From Clostridium hydrogenum (GTDB lineage Bacteria > Bacillota > Clostridia > Clostridiales > Clostridiaceae): a DNA stretch of 64,000 nucleotides. Below the pieces are notes generated by a model. It made no database searches. It worked only from the letters and a program-made list of their open reading frames with translations, and was not told the origin of the DNA. Below, piece after piece: positions 7,716 through 17,307 of the stretch. The stretch spans positions 124,001-188,000 of the forward strand of contig NZ_JAEACT010000005.1 of assembly GCF_021432385.1 (NCBI RefSeq). Reading direction: 5' to 3'. Positions within the stretch are counted from its first letter, which is position 1. Every line of letters begins with the position of its first letter. A program made the position numbers and the translations under genes.

Positions 7716-8573
7716 TTGTCAAATAAACGTACGGATATTTATAATTATATTGGGAGACTTTTTTTTATAATATTAGGAGTAGTGTTAGCATCTATTGGAT
7801 TGGAAATATTTTTAATACCTAATAATATAATTGATGGTGGAGTTGTTGGTATATCAATTATGACAAGCTATTTAACAGGGGTTCCACTTGGAATATTTAC
7901 TTTTGTGTTTAACTTACCATTTTTTGTATTAGGATATAAGCAAATAGGAAAAACTTTCACATTGCTTTCACTTCTGTCTGTTGCAGCTTTATCGGTAGGA
8001 GTATCTATATTAAAGCCAGTGGAGAGCTTAACTCACGATATATTACTTGCATCTGTTTTTGGAGCAGTTATATTGGGTATTGGTGTAGGGCTTATAATAA
8101 GAAACGGTGGTTCTCTTGATGGTACAGAAATGGTGGCTATAATCCTTGATAAAAGAATAAGTTTCTCTATTGGAGAAATTGTTATGTTTTTCAATGTATT
8201 TATATTGGGTAGTGCTGGCTTTGTATATGGATGGGATAGGGCGATGTATTCGCTTATTACATATTTCATTGAATTTAAAGTAATTGATATTATAGTTGAA
8301 GGTGTAGACGAATCAAAGTCGGTTATGATAATATCTGATAAACATAAGGATATATTAGATGCTATTCATGATAGGCTTGGTAGAGGGGTAACTATTCTTG
8401 ATGGTAGAGGTGGCTACAAGGGTATAGAGACTAATGTTTTATACACTGTTGTGTCTAGGCTTGAGGTTTCTAAGGTAAAGAGAATTGTACACGATTTTGA
8501 TGAAAATGCACTTGTGACAATAGGTAGTGTTGAGGTATCGGGAAAGAAGTATAAGAAGAAAGCTATACATTAA
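7716..8573 (+). CDS. YitT family membrane protein with C-terminal DUF2179 domain
   Basis: A 285-residue protein with five or six membrane helices in the first 190 residues (FLIPNNIIDGGVVGISIM, RNGGSLDGTEMVAII and YSLITYFIEFKVIDIIVEG are family hallmarks). A soluble C-terminal DUF2179 domain follows (KSVMIISDKH, GRGVTILDGRGGYKG, VLYTVVSRLEVSKVKRIVHD). The transported or sensed ligand of YitT proteins is unknown. The start is TTG 7716, eight bases after GGGAG. The nearby ATG at 7709 is out of frame and closes quickly. Confidence 0.9.
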   Translation: MSNKRTDIYNYIGRLFFIILGVVLASIGLEIFLIPNNIIDGGVVGISIMTSYLTGVPLGIFTFVFNLPFFVLGYKQIGKTFTLLSLLSVAALSVGVSILKPVESLTHDILLASVFGAVILGIGVGLIIRNGGSLDGTEMVAIILDKRISFSIGEIVMFFNVFILGSAGFVYGWDRAMYSLITYFIEFKVIDIIVEGVDESKSVMIISDKHKDILDAIHDRLGRGVTILDGRGGYKGIETNVLYTVVSRLEVSKVKRIVHDFDENALVTIGSVEVSGKKYKKKAIH

Positions 8574-8610
8574 GGGTCTATTATTCAGAGTACAAAGTAC
8601 AGTGAAGGAT

Positions 8611-8710
8611 ACACTTGCTAGGGGTTTGGGCGTAAGCCCATGTAGGTTCTTTAACTTAGTAGATGCACTGTCAATAGTAGTACAATAAAACTTTGTATAT
8701 TAATAATCTT
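8611..8710. repeat. About 100-bp insert shared with 50449-50543
   Basis: Begins ACACTTGCTAGGGGTTTGGG and ends near AACTTTGTATATTAATAA, with AGGTTCTTTAACTTAGTA in the middle. The copy near 50.5 kb differs at only a few positions. In both places it replaces the left part of a family A core, immediately after GTGAAGGAT. Confidence 0.8.
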
Positions 8711-8773
8711 TGCTATGGAAAATCTTAAAACTTATTTTTGATTGCTTACGCAATCGCAGTATTAATGTTGTTA

Positions 8774-8877
8774 AAGGTATGCTATTACGAAACTTAAAAT
8801 TTATTTGTACTAAAATGCCGTTTTCTTTTAGGCATTATGTGTACATGAATTTTAATAGTTGAGCTGGTATATCTTTA
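8774..8877. repeat. Element B2 nested in A5
   Basis: Same blocks as B1 in the opposite orientation: AAATGCCG...GGCATTATG, CATGAATTTTAATAGTTGAG, terminal GGTATATCTTT. Confidence 0.8.
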
Positions 8878-9206
8878 AGCGAAGATAACAACATTTAAGT
8901 TTAAGGTTTACTTGATGCAAGGAAGGAGAAATCATCCTTCTTTTTATTGCATATTTTGTACTCTGATTTATTGGTTATAGATAATTGTAAAATCATAAAA
9001 TTATATTAAGTATTTAATTTACAAGCTAACAAAAATATAATGATTATGAAAAAAAGAGAGTAAATCCAAAATAATTAAAAATATAAATATTGCATAAAAA
9101 TTCATAAAATAATATCAAAATATAATTAGTAAAGCTTTTAAATTTCACTTATAATCTTAAAAACGTTATCAAATTGATGAATTATTAAACAAAAAAATGA
9201 ATAATA

Positions 9207-9235
9207 TTGACAAATAATAAATTTGTTAATATAAT
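9207..9235 (+). promoter_or_regulatory. SigA promoter of the amino acid ABC operon
   Basis: TTGACA (9207-9212) and TATAAT (9230-9235) are perfect hexamers separated by 17 bp, about 105 bases before the first gene. The stretch 8967-9206 is very AT-rich and shows nothing else. Confidence 0.8.
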
Positions 9236-9343
9236 TTATTACAATTAACAATAGTTAAAAATATATAGCATGAAGTTAATTTATTGATAAATGAAAGCAT
9301 TAAAAAATAACAAATTAATATTTGTAAAACAGGAGGATTACTT

Positions 9344-10120
9344 ATGAAAAAGAAATCATTAGCAGCATTGGTTATATCATCAATGGTTTTAATTAGTACA
9401 CTAGTAGGATGTGGTAGCAGCAGTGACTCTACAAAAACAGCCAGCAAAAAATATATAATTGCAACAGATGCAACATATGCACCATTTGAATTTAAATCTG
9501 GAAGCAATTACACAGGTATAGATATAGACATATTAAATGCTATATCTAAAAAGGAAAATTTTAAATACGAGTTAAAGCCTATGAATTTTGAAGGAATAAT
9601 ACCAGCACTTCAAGCAAACCAAATAGATGGATCAATTTCGGGCATGAGCATAACAGATGAAAGGAAGAAATCATTGGATTTTTCAGATCCATATTATGAT
9701 TCGGGTCTTGCTATAGTAGTAAAATCAAATAGTACGATTAAGGGTCTTGCAGATATTAAGGGAAAAACTGCATCATTAAAAAAGGGAACAGCAGGAGCAA
9801 CATTTGCAGAGGGTAATAAGGATAAATACAATCTAAATTTAAAATATTTTGACGATACTCCAACGATGTTTCAAGCTGTTTTAAATGGTAATGCTGATAT
9901 AGCTTTTGAAGATTATCCAGTAATATCTTACGAAATAGCAGTAAATCCAAATTCAGGATTAAAGATAGCTGGTAAAAAGGTTACGACTTCTCCGTATGGA
10001 TTTGCAGTTAACAAGGGAAAAAATGCAGAACTTTTAAAGATGTTTAATGACGGACTTAAAAAGATAAAAGCTGATGGCGAATACGATAAAATCATAAATA
10101 AATACATAAAATCTAAGTAG
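9344..10120 (+). CDS. Polar amino acid ABC transporter, substrate-binding lipoprotein
   Basis: A 258-residue family 3 solute-binding protein. A lipoprotein signal peptide ends in LVGCGSS, so cysteine 23 would be lipidated. The mature domain has the classic ATDATYAPFEF, GIDIDILNAI, MNFEGIIPALQANQIDG and ITDERKKSLDFSDPYYDSG elements of GlnH/FliY-type receptors. It captures an amino acid (glutamine, cystine or basic amino acid; the specificity cannot be read from the sequence) outside the cell and hands it to the permease encoded 12 bases downstream. GGAGG precedes the ATG. Confidence 0.93.
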   Translation: MKKKSLAALVISSMVLISTLVGCGSSSDSTKTASKKYIIATDATYAPFEFKSGSNYTGIDIDILNAISKKENFKYELKPMNFEGIIPALQANQIDGSISGMSITDERKKSLDFSDPYYDSGLAIVVKSNSTIKGLADIKGKTASLKKGTAGATFAEGNKDKYNLNLKYFDDTPTMFQAVLNGNADIAFEDYPVISYEIAVNPNSGLKIAGKKVTTSPYGFAVNKGKNAELLKMFNDGLKKIKADGEYDKIINKYIKSK

Positions 10121-10132
10121 GTGAATGTATAA

Positions 10133-10783
10133 GTGGATATGATAAGTTTATTTCAAAAAAGTTTCCCAGAGTTATTGAAAGGTTTAGAGATGACCATTTT
10201 TATAACGGTTATCTCTATGATTATAGCTTTTTTCATAGGAGCTATATTTGGGTTTTTTAGTATAAGTAACAATAGAGTATTAAAGATTATAGCAAGATGG
10301 TTTGTTGATATAATAAGAGGAACGCCACTTATTGTACAAGCATTCTTTATATTCTTTGGATTGCCAGCGGTACTTAATTTTAGAATGAATGCAGTTGTTG
10401 CAGGTATAATAGCTATAAGTTTAAATGCTGGGGCATATATGTCTGAAATATTTAGAGGCGGAATAATGTCAATAGACAAGGGTCAAATGGAAGCAGCTAG
10501 AAGTTTAGGTGTTCCATATAGAACTTCCATGGTTAAAATTATATTTCCTCAGGCAATTAAAGTTATGATTCCTTCTATAGTAAATCAATTTATAATTTCA
10601 CTTAAAGATACATCAATACTATCTGTTATTGGAATACAGGAACTTACACAAAGTGGAGAAATGATAATAGCATCTACATTTAAATCTTTTCAAATATGGC
10701 TAATGGTTGGGATTATGTATTTTATAATAATAAAGATTCTATCCATAGCATCAAGAAAAATTGAGAGGTGTTTAAAAGTATGA
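10133..10783 (+). CDS. Polar amino acid ABC transporter, permease
   Basis: A 216-residue HisM/GlnP-type membrane subunit with about five helices. It contains the cytoplasmic loop that contacts the ATPase (MEAARSLGVPYRTSMVKIIFPQA, given in parts: MEAARSLG, IIFPQA) and the RGTPLIVQAFFIFFG segment typical of the family. Since there is only one permease gene, it should act as a homodimer. The GTG start at 10133 lies eight bases after AGGTGA. ATG 10139 is a possible alternative. It overlaps the next gene by four bases. Confidence 0.93.
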   Translation: MDMISLFQKSFPELLKGLEMTIFITVISMIIAFFIGAIFGFFSISNNRVLKIIARWFVDIIRGTPLIVQAFFIFFGLPAVLNFRMNAVVAGIIAISLNAGAYMSEIFRGGIMSIDKGQMEAARSLGVPYRTSMVKIIFPQAIKVMIPSIVNQFIISLKDTSILSVIGIQELTQSGEMIIASTFKSFQIWLMVGIMYFIIIKILSIASRKIERCLKV

Positions 10784-11514
10784 GTGAAATAGCAATTGAA
10801 GTTAAAACATTAAAAAAGAAATACGGATTAAATGAAGTTTTAAAAGATATAAATATTAATGTTGCTAGAAATGAGGTTTTATGTGTAATAGGACCTTCAG
10901 GTTCTGGTAAAAGTACTTTACTTAGATGTATGAATGGACTTGAGGAAATTACATCAGGAAAAATAATTGTTGATGGAAAAGATATAACTGATAAGGGCAC
11001 TAATATAGACAAGTTGAGGGAGAATATAGGAATGGTTTTTCAAAATTTTAATTTGTTCCCTCATTTAACAGTTTTAAAGAATATTACATTTGCGCCTGTT
11101 CAGTTAAAAAAAATGGATAAGGATGAAGCTGAACAAAAAGCGTTAAGGCTGCTTGAAAAGGTGGGCCTTAAGGATAAGGCTAATGCTTACCCTGATAAAC
11201 TTTCTGGTGGTCAAAAGCAAAGAGTTGCTATAGCAAGGGCACTTGCAATGAATCCCGATATTATGTTATTTGATGAACCAACATCAGCACTCGACCCTGA
11301 AATGGTGGGGGAAGTTTTAAATGTTATGAAAGACCTTGCAAAAGAAGGAATGACTATGGTTGTTGTTACACATGAAATGGGTTTTGCAAGAGAAGTGTCT
11401 GATAGGGTAATTTTTATGGCGGATGGATATATAGTGGAAGATGATACTCCAGAAAATATATTTAAAAATCCAAATCATGATAGAACAAAAGAATTTTTAA
11501 ATAAGGTATTATAA
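10780..11514 (+). CDS. Polar amino acid ABC transporter, ATP-binding protein
   Basis: A 244-residue GlnQ-type ATPase: Walker A GPSGSGKST (residues 38-46), a Q-loop in VFQNFNLFPHLTVL, the ABC signature LSGGQKQR, Walker B IMLFDEPTSALD and the switch histidine in VVVTHEMGF. ATG 10780 is chosen over the GTG at 10768, because GAGAGGTG sits nine bases before it and the ATGA overlap with the permease stop is the usual coupling. It energises import by the two upstream gene products. A terminator follows at once. Confidence 0.95.
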   Translation: MSEIAIEVKTLKKKYGLNEVLKDININVARNEVLCVIGPSGSGKSTLLRCMNGLEEITSGKIIVDGKDITDKGTNIDKLRENIGMVFQNFNLFPHLTVLKNITFAPVQLKKMDKDEAEQKALRLLEKVGLKDKANAYPDKLSGGQKQRVAIARALAMNPDIMLFDEPTSALDPEMVGEVLNVMKDLAKEGMTMVVVTHEMGFAREVSDRVIFMADGYIVEDDTPENIFKNPNHDRTKEFLNKVL

Positions 11515-11519
11515 AAGAT

Positions 11520-11556
11520 AAGCTCCAGTACTTATATAAAGTATTGGGGCTTTTTA
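11520..11556 (+). terminator. Rho-independent terminator of the amino acid ABC operon
   Basis: AGCTCCAGTACTT pairs with AAGTATTGGGGCT, followed by TTTTT, five bases after the stop codon. Confidence 0.9.
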
Positions 11557-11561
11557 TAATT

Positions 11562-11613
11562 AGGCTATATTTTAAATAAGTGTGAAAATCAACACTTATT
11601 TAAAATATAGCCT
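11562..11613. repeat. Short palindrome C2, perfect 22-bp arms
   Basis: AGGCTATATTTTAAATAAGTGT is followed by an 8-base loop and its exact reverse complement. It belongs to the same family as 1667-1716 and 25807-25855, and lies just after a true terminator. Confidence 0.85.
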
Positions 11614-11646
11614 ATAATTAAAAAATATTTTAATATACCTAGTTCT

Positions 11647-11662
11647 AAGTAAACGCTTACTT
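11647..11662. promoter_or_regulatory. LacI-family or cre-like operator before the beta-mannosidase
   Basis: AAGTAAACGCTTACTT is a near-perfect 16-bp palindrome with the central CG of LacI/GalR-family sites. It differs from the CcpA cre consensus only at the two outermost positions. Sugar-specific or carbon catabolite control of the following glycan genes is the likely meaning. Confidence 0.6.
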
Positions 11663-11797
11663 TACATATAGATTATATTAAGTAACGGAATAATTTTCGT
11701 AAATCTTTACAAATATTATTTCATAAGTGCATAAAAATAAATCTTCAGACTATAGATAAACCAGTTTTAAGTGATGAGAGGTAATGGGGGGAATTTT

Positions 11798-14275
11798 ATG
11801 CTTATAAAAAAATTAAATGATAATTGGAAAATGAGGAGCATGAGTAGTAAAGAATACATAAATGCTTATGTACCCGGCTCGGTTTATAGTGATCTTTTAA
11901 AAAATCATAAGATGGAAGATCCATATTATCGTGACAATGAATTGAAAGCATTAAAATTAATGGATGAAGATTATGAGTATATAAAAAATTTTGATGTGTC
12001 AAAAGATATGTTAGCTTGTGAAGAAATTATGCTTCATTTTGATGGATTAGATACACTTGCGGATATTTATTTGAATAGTTATCATATTGCATTTGTTAAT
12101 AATATGCATAGAACGTTTGAATTTGAAGTTAAAAAATATCTTAAGCAAAAAGCTAACGAGTTAAAAATAGAATTTCATTCTCCTACAAGGTTTATTAAAG
12201 AAGCTGATAAAAAAAAGCATATGGGTGGATCAGAAGAAGCCATGAGAGGTTTTCAGCAAATTAGAAAAGCACATTGTATGTTTGGATGGGATTGGGGACC
12301 AAGACTTCCCGATATGGGCATTTGGAGGGAGGTTTCACTTTTAGGAATAAACAAGGCAAGAATAAGCAGTTTGTATATAGTTCAGGAACATAAAACCGAA
12401 GAAGTAATCCTTAATTTTGAAGTATATATTAAAAGAACCTTTAGCAAACGAGATATAAAATTTAATGGTGAGGACAATGAAGCTGAAAGAAGTGGGTGTT
12501 CATATGAAGTTATTGTAACAGAGCCTAATGGACAAAAGAAAACTTATAAGGATTCTCCTGCAAGAATAACTATTAATAATCCCAAGCTTTGGTGGCCTAA
12601 TGGGTATGGAGAACAGCCGTTGTATGGTATAAAAGTAGTGCTTAAGGAAGATTCACGGGAACTAGATGTCTTAGAAAAACGAATTGGACTTCGAACGATA
12701 AAGACAATCATTGAAAAGGATCAATATGGAGAAAGCTTTGTTCATGAAGTAAATAATGTAAGGATATTTGCTATGGGCGCTGATTACATACCAGAAGATA
12801 ATATATTAAGCAGAGTAACACCGGAAAGAACTTATAATCTTTTGAAACAGTGCAAGGCAGCTAACTTTAATATGATACGTGTATGGGGTGGTGGCAATTA
12901 TCCATATGATGCATTTTGGGATGCCTGTGATGAATTAGGGCTTATGGTATGGCAGGATTTTATGTTTGCTTGTACAAGTTACGATTTAACAGAGGAATTT
13001 GAAGAAAATATAAAAAAAGAATTTATAGATAATATTAGAAGAATAAGAAACCATCCTGCGCTTGCACTATGGTGTGGAAATAACGAAATAGAAATGTTTG
13101 CGGCATATGGAGGCTTTGAAATTACGCCAAAACTTAAGAGTGATTATATAAAAATATATGAATATATTATTCCTAAGTTAGTAAAAGAGAATGATCCAAA
13201 TACATTTTATTGGCCTGCAAGTCCATCCTCAGGTGGAGGGTTTGATAACCCAAATGATGAAAATAGAGGCGATGTACATTATTGGGATGTATGGCATGGA
13301 AATAAGCCGTTTACTGAGTATAGAAAATTTTATTTTAGGTATGTTTCTGAATTTGGTTTTCAGTCTTTCCCTAGATTAAAGACTGTGGAAACTTTTACGG
13401 AGCCACAAGATAGAAATATATTTTCATATGTCATGGAAAAACACCAGAGAAACAAAGGCGCTAATAGTAAGATAATGTCTTACATGGGTGCTACGTATTT
13501 ATATCCTAATGATTTTGATAAATTACTTTATGCTTCACAGTTGCTACAGGCAGAAGCTATAAGGTATGGGGTAGAACATTTTCGAAGAAATAGAGGACGT
13601 TGTATGGGGACTATTTATTGGCAGCTAAATGATTGCTGGCCAGTTGCATCTTGGTCATCCATAGATTACTGCCAAAGGTGGAAAGCCTTACACTATTATG
13701 CTAAGAGATTTTTTGCACCTCTCATGTTGTCATGTGAAGAAGAAGGTATGCTAACTCAAGATCCAAATGTAAATGCTGAACCTTATGAATTAGTAAAATC
13801 CATTAAGCTGTGTGTAGCAAATGAAACTTTAAATAATGAGAAGGTTATTGTAAGATGGGCACTTCGCAATAATAAATCAGAGATAAAAAAAGAAAGAGCT
13901 TATGAGGTTCTGGCACAGAAATTGTCAAGCAAATGGCTAGAAACTGTAACGATGCAGGAAGCAGCTCTTTATGAGGATTATGTAAGTTATGAGATGTTAA
14001 AGGATGGCAAAATAATATCATCTGGAACTGTTATATTTTGTGCACCTAAGCACTTTAAGTTCATTAATCCAAAATTAAATTATAAGATTATTAAAAATGA
14101 AATAGTAATTTCATCTGAAAACTATGCAAAAAGTGTAGAGATACTAAATGAAAATGATGATATGCTTCTTGAAGATAATTACTTTGATATGAATGCTCAT
14201 GAAGAAAGAAGAATAAAGATATTAAGTGGAAAACCGGAAGGTATAAAGCTTAGAAGTGTCTATGATATAAGATAA
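11798..14275 (+). CDS. GH2 beta-mannosidase
   Basis: An 825-residue glycoside hydrolase family 2 enzyme without a signal peptide, so it is cytoplasmic. The N-terminal sugar-binding domain carries AHCMFGWDWGPRLPDMGIWR, typical of beta-mannosidases. The TIM barrel contains MIRVWGGGNYP, the acid/base NNE (Glu430) in LWCGNNEIE and the nucleophile Glu518 in YVSEFGFQSFP, then CMGTIYWQLNDCWPVASWS. It releases terminal beta-mannose from imported manno-oligosaccharides or N-glycan cores. ATG 11798 is chosen because GGGGGGAA stands just before it; the frame is open further upstream. It starts an apparent operon with the SGNH protein and the ABC importer. Confidence 0.92.
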   Translation: MLIKKLNDNWKMRSMSSKEYINAYVPGSVYSDLLKNHKMEDPYYRDNELKALKLMDEDYEYIKNFDVSKDMLACEEIMLHFDGLDTLADIYLNSYHIAFVNNMHRTFEFEVKKYLKQKANELKIEFHSPTRFIKEADKKKHMGGSEEAMRGFQQIRKAHCMFGWDWGPRLPDMGIWREVSLLGINKARISSLYIVQEHKTEEVILNFEVYIKRTFSKRDIKFNGEDNEAERSGCSYEVIVTEPNGQKKTYKDSPARITINNPKLWWPNGYGEQPLYGIKVVLKEDSRELDVLEKRIGLRTIKTIIEKDQYGESFVHEVNNVRIFAMGADYIPEDNILSRVTPERTYNLLKQCKAANFNMIRVWGGGNYPYDAFWDACDELGLMVWQDFMFACTSYDLTEEFEENIKKEFIDNIRRIRNHPALALWCGNNEIEMFAAYGGFEITPKLKSDYIKIYEYIIPKLVKENDPNTFYWPASPSSGGGFDNPNDENRGDVHYWDVWHGNKPFTEYRKFYFRYVSEFGFQSFPRLKTVETFTEPQDRNIFSYVMEKHQRNKGANSKIMSYMGATYLYPNDFDKLLYASQLLQAEAIRYGVEHFRRNRGRCMGTIYWQLNDCWPVASWSSIDYCQRWKALHYYAKRFFAPLMLSCEEEGMLTQDPNVNAEPYELVKSIKLCVANETLNNEKVIVRWALRNNKSEIKKERAYEVLAQKLSSKWLETVTMQEAALYEDYVSYEMLKDGKIISSGTVIFCAPKHFKFINPKLNYKIIKNEIVISSENYAKSVEILNENDDMLLEDNYFDMNAHEERRIKILSGKPEGIKLRSVYDIR

Positions 14276-14289
14276 GAAGGTGCAGTAAA

Positions 14290-15363
14290 ATGCTTTTAAA
14301 AGAGAGCCAAAAAATTGTTAATGCTGATGCTAGAGAACTGAATTATAGTGGTAGAATTGATTTCGCTAATGCTTTAGCACCGATATTTATATTCCCTGCT
14401 AGTTCAGTAACTATGGTATTTACAGGTTCTAAACTTAAAGTATTATTAAAAAATAGACAGAGCTATTGTAGCACTTATATAGGTTATGTACTAGATGGAG
14501 TAGAAAAAAAAGTAATTCTTTCAAATAGTGAAGAGGTGCAGGAAATAACGCTTACGGAAGACTTAAATAGTGTTAAGCAGCATGAAGTAACAATTTTTAA
14601 GAGACAGGATGTTAGTCACGAATTTATTTTTTATGGATTCATTGTAGATAAGGAAAGCAAGATAATTATGCCTAGAAAAAAGTATAGGAAATGTATGGAA
14701 TTTTATGGCGAGTCTGCAGCTTGCGGAAAATCGCTTGAATATATAGATGGCAGCGATGCAATAGATTTAGAGAGTACTGATGAATATTCAAATGCGTGGA
14801 ATTCATATGCTATGATGACGGCTAGAAATTTGAAAACTGAAATTAGCATAATAGCTAAAGAGGGGATAGCTCTTCTTGACAATACAGGCTATTCTAATAT
14901 GCCACAAAGCATTGGAATGGAGAGTATTTATGATAAACTTCACTTTAACTACGATACTGGGGAGATTGTTAACTGGAATTTTAATAAGTATATACCTCAA
15001 GTAGTGGTAATTGATATTGGGCAAAATGATTCAATACCTGAAAATTATATGAAAAAAGATGCAAATAGTTATAGGTCCATAAATTGGAAAAGTCAATATA
15101 AAGAATTTGTTTTAAACATACGTAGAAGATACAAAAATGCTTTTATAGTACTTACTACAACAATTATAAAACATGATCCCTCTTGGGATCGCGCCATAGG
15201 CGCCGTATGTGACGAGATAAATGATAAAAATATTGTTCATTTTATTTATTCTTGTAATGGCTTTGGTGGAGGTTTTTCCAATAGTAGATGGTGTGCTGAA
15301 GAAATGTCATTGGAACTTAGTTTATTTTTAAAAGAACTTGGAGCTGAAATTTGGGAAAAGTGA
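14290..15363 (+). CDS. CE2-like SGNH esterase, catalytic histidine not evident
   Basis: A 357-residue protein with an N-terminal beta-sandwich (about residues 1-130) and a C-terminal SGNH hydrolase domain, the layout of carbohydrate esterase family 2 deacetylases. The nucleophile block reads FYGESAACG (Ser142, with GES instead of GDS), and the Asn block reads DIGQNDS (244-248). Where family members have a DGHPS...H helix, this protein has GFGGGFSNSRWCAEEMSLEL with no histidine, so the catalytic dyad seems broken. It may bind acetylated glycan without cleaving it, or use another residue. There is no signal peptide. It lies 14 bases after the mannosidase, which suggests it works on the same imported glycans. 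Confidence 0.7.
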   Translation: MLLKESQKIVNADARELNYSGRIDFANALAPIFIFPASSVTMVFTGSKLKVLLKNRQSYCSTYIGYVLDGVEKKVILSNSEEVQEITLTEDLNSVKQHEVTIFKRQDVSHEFIFYGFIVDKESKIIMPRKKYRKCMEFYGESAACGKSLEYIDGSDAIDLESTDEYSNAWNSYAMMTARNLKTEISIIAKEGIALLDNTGYSNMPQSIGMESIYDKLHFNYDTGEIVNWNFNKYIPQVVVIDIGQNDSIPENYMKKDANSYRSINWKSQYKEFVLNIRRRYKNAFIVLTTTIIKHDPSWDRAIGAVCDEINDKNIVHFIYSCNGFGGGFSNSRWCAEEMSLELSLFLKELGAEIWEK

Positions 15364-15452
15364 AGACTTATACTCTACTAAAAATGTTAGCAAAATATAT
15401 TTAATATATATTTTTTGTTATAAAAAACAAATATCATAAAGGGGGATTTTAA

Positions 15453-17300
15453 ATGAATAGGCATGTAAAGAAACTTTTTGCACTTGTAACAGCTACAATA
15501 ATGACAGCAGCTTTGTTTGCTGGTTGTAGTAGTGGTAAAACAACAACTACTAATCAAGGTAAGTCAAGCAAGACAGCAGCTAACGATAAAAACTCAACAC
15601 CTAGAAATGAAACACTTTATTTCAATGGTCAACAGTGGGGAGCTATTAACGATTGGAATCCTTTGTCAAGCAATTCAAACAATGCACTTGGTGAAACTCA
15701 AAAGGATTCATCTAGAACATTAATATATGAAACACTTTATATGTATAACATGCTTGATGGTAAGATATATCCATTATTGGCATCTGGAGATCCAGTATGG
15801 AATGCTAACAGAACTGAAATTACTGTTAAGATTAACAAGGATGCAAAGTGGAGCGATGGAACACCAGTAACAGCAGACGATGTGGCATATACCTTTGATA
15901 CAAATGTTAAATATCAGAGTTCAGCTGGTTCAGATTATGCAACATATATACAAAGCGTAAAGGCAGTAGATCCTTCAACAGTCGTGTTTACAGCAAAATT
16001 AAATAGTTCAGGTCAAGCTGTAAATCCATTAAAAGTTATAGAATATCTTCCAAAGCAGTATGTAATGCAAAAAGCATATCTTAAGAAAGTAGAAGCAAGA
16101 AATAATAACGATGCTGCTAAAATGAAGACAGATAAAATGGAAGATTTAGTTGCATCAGGACCATATAAACCTTATATAACAAATGATCAAAAAATTGTGT
16201 TAAAGAGAGACGATAACTATTGGGGAAAAGCAACTTCAATGTGGGGTAAGCTTCCAGTTCCTAAATATATAGCTCATAATATATTTAAGGATAATGCAGC
16301 TGGTGATACAGCATTTAAGAATGGCGAAGTTGATGTTTCTCAGGATTTTATAAGTAATGTACAAAATATGATGCAGGGTGGAAAGGTATCAACTTATTTA
16401 CCAGATGCTCCATATTATTTAGCAGCAACAATGCCAAGTGCTTGGTTTAATGTAAATAGACCAGGACTTGATCAGGTTGCAGTTCGTAAGGCAATTGCTA
16501 TGGCTGTTGATTATGATCAAATTATAAAAACAGCTATGTGTGGATACTCACCTTCCTTTAAAGATGTGCCTAGAAGCTTAATGAATCCAACATCTACAGA
16601 GCAAGGCTTGGTAGATCAAAGTCAACTAAAAGGTGTTCAATGGGATGGAAACGATATCGAGGGTGCTAAAAAACTTTTAGATGCAGCAGGTATAAAAGAT
16701 ACAGATGGTGATGGCTTCCGTGAATATAAAGGAAAGAAACTTTCATTTAAGGCTGAATGTCCTCAAGGATGGTCTGATTGGAATGCTTCTCTTGAAATTG
16801 TAGCAGCAGCTGGAAAGAAAATTGGTATAGATATTCAGACTTATTTCCCAGATGCTAATACCTTCTACAATGATATAGCAAGTAAGAATTTTGATATAAT
16901 CATGCAAAGTCCATCAGGAGCAGGTATTTCTAATCCATGGACACGTTGCTACAATATGTTATCAAGTTCATATAATTCAATGAAAAATGAATCAATAGGA
17001 AATTTCGGAGGATATTCTAACAAGAGAGTTGATGAACTTTTAGCTTTAATTCCTCACGAAACAGACCAAGCAAAACTTAAAGCATATTATACAGAAATGT
17101 CTAAAATCTATTTAACAGATGTACCATCCTTTGCATTGATGTATAGACCAGAATTATTTTACACAGTTAATGAAAGTGTATGGACAAATTATCCAGAGAA
17201 GGGCTCTAAATTCAAGGGAGTTGAAATACCTCCATATGATTTAACAGATGGCTATGGTATTGCTGGATTATACACACTTAAACTAGTAAAGGGAAAATAA
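15453..17300 (+). CDS. Oligopeptide/oligosaccharide ABC transporter, substrate-binding lipoprotein
   Basis: A 615-residue family 5 extracellular solute-binding protein. The signal peptide ends in LFAGCSSG (Cys25). The mature part shows the family features LIYETLYMYN, INKDAKWSDGTPVTADDVAYTF, VRKAIAMAVDYDQI and YTEMSKIYLTDVPSFALMYRPE (quoted in pieces here: LTDVPSFALMYRPE). Family 5 receptors bind peptides, but related ones in saccharolytic clostridia and Thermotoga bind manno- or gluco-oligosaccharides. With a beta-mannosidase upstream, a sugar ligand is likely, though this is inference. GGGGGA precedes the ATG. Confidence 0.9.
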   Translation: MNRHVKKLFALVTATIMTAALFAGCSSGKTTTTNQGKSSKTAANDKNSTPRNETLYFNGQQWGAINDWNPLSSNSNNALGETQKDSSRTLIYETLYMYNMLDGKIYPLLASGDPVWNANRTEITVKINKDAKWSDGTPVTADDVAYTFDTNVKYQSSAGSDYATYIQSVKAVDPSTVVFTAKLNSSGQAVNPLKVIEYLPKQYVMQKAYLKKVEARNNNDAAKMKTDKMEDLVASGPYKPYITNDQKIVLKRDDNYWGKATSMWGKLPVPKYIAHNIFKDNAAGDTAFKNGEVDVSQDFISNVQNMMQGGKVSTYLPDAPYYLAATMPSAWFNVNRPGLDQVAVRKAIAMAVDYDQIIKTAMCGYSPSFKDVPRSLMNPTSTEQGLVDQSQLKGVQWDGNDIEGAKKLLDAAGIKDTDGDGFREYKGKKLSFKAECPQGWSDWNASLEIVAAAGKKIGIDIQTYFPDANTFYNDIASKNFDIIMQSPSGAGISNPWTRCYNMLSSSYNSMKNESIGNFGGYSNKRVDELLALIPHETDQAKLKAYYTEMSKIYLTDVPSFALMYRPELFYTVNESVWTNYPEKGSKFKGVEIPPYDLTDGYGIAGLYTLKLVKGK

Positions 17301-17307
17301 AAATAGT

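Larger units (their letters stand above)
8583..8966. repeat. Composite palindromic element A5 carrying two inserts
   Basis: The outer parts are family A (left AGAGTACAAAGTACAG, right ATTTTGTACTCTG). Inside lie a segment of about 100 bp shared with A11 (8611-8710) and a complete B element (8774-8877). The A core is thereby split. It occupies most of the gap before the amino acid importer. Confidence 0.85.
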
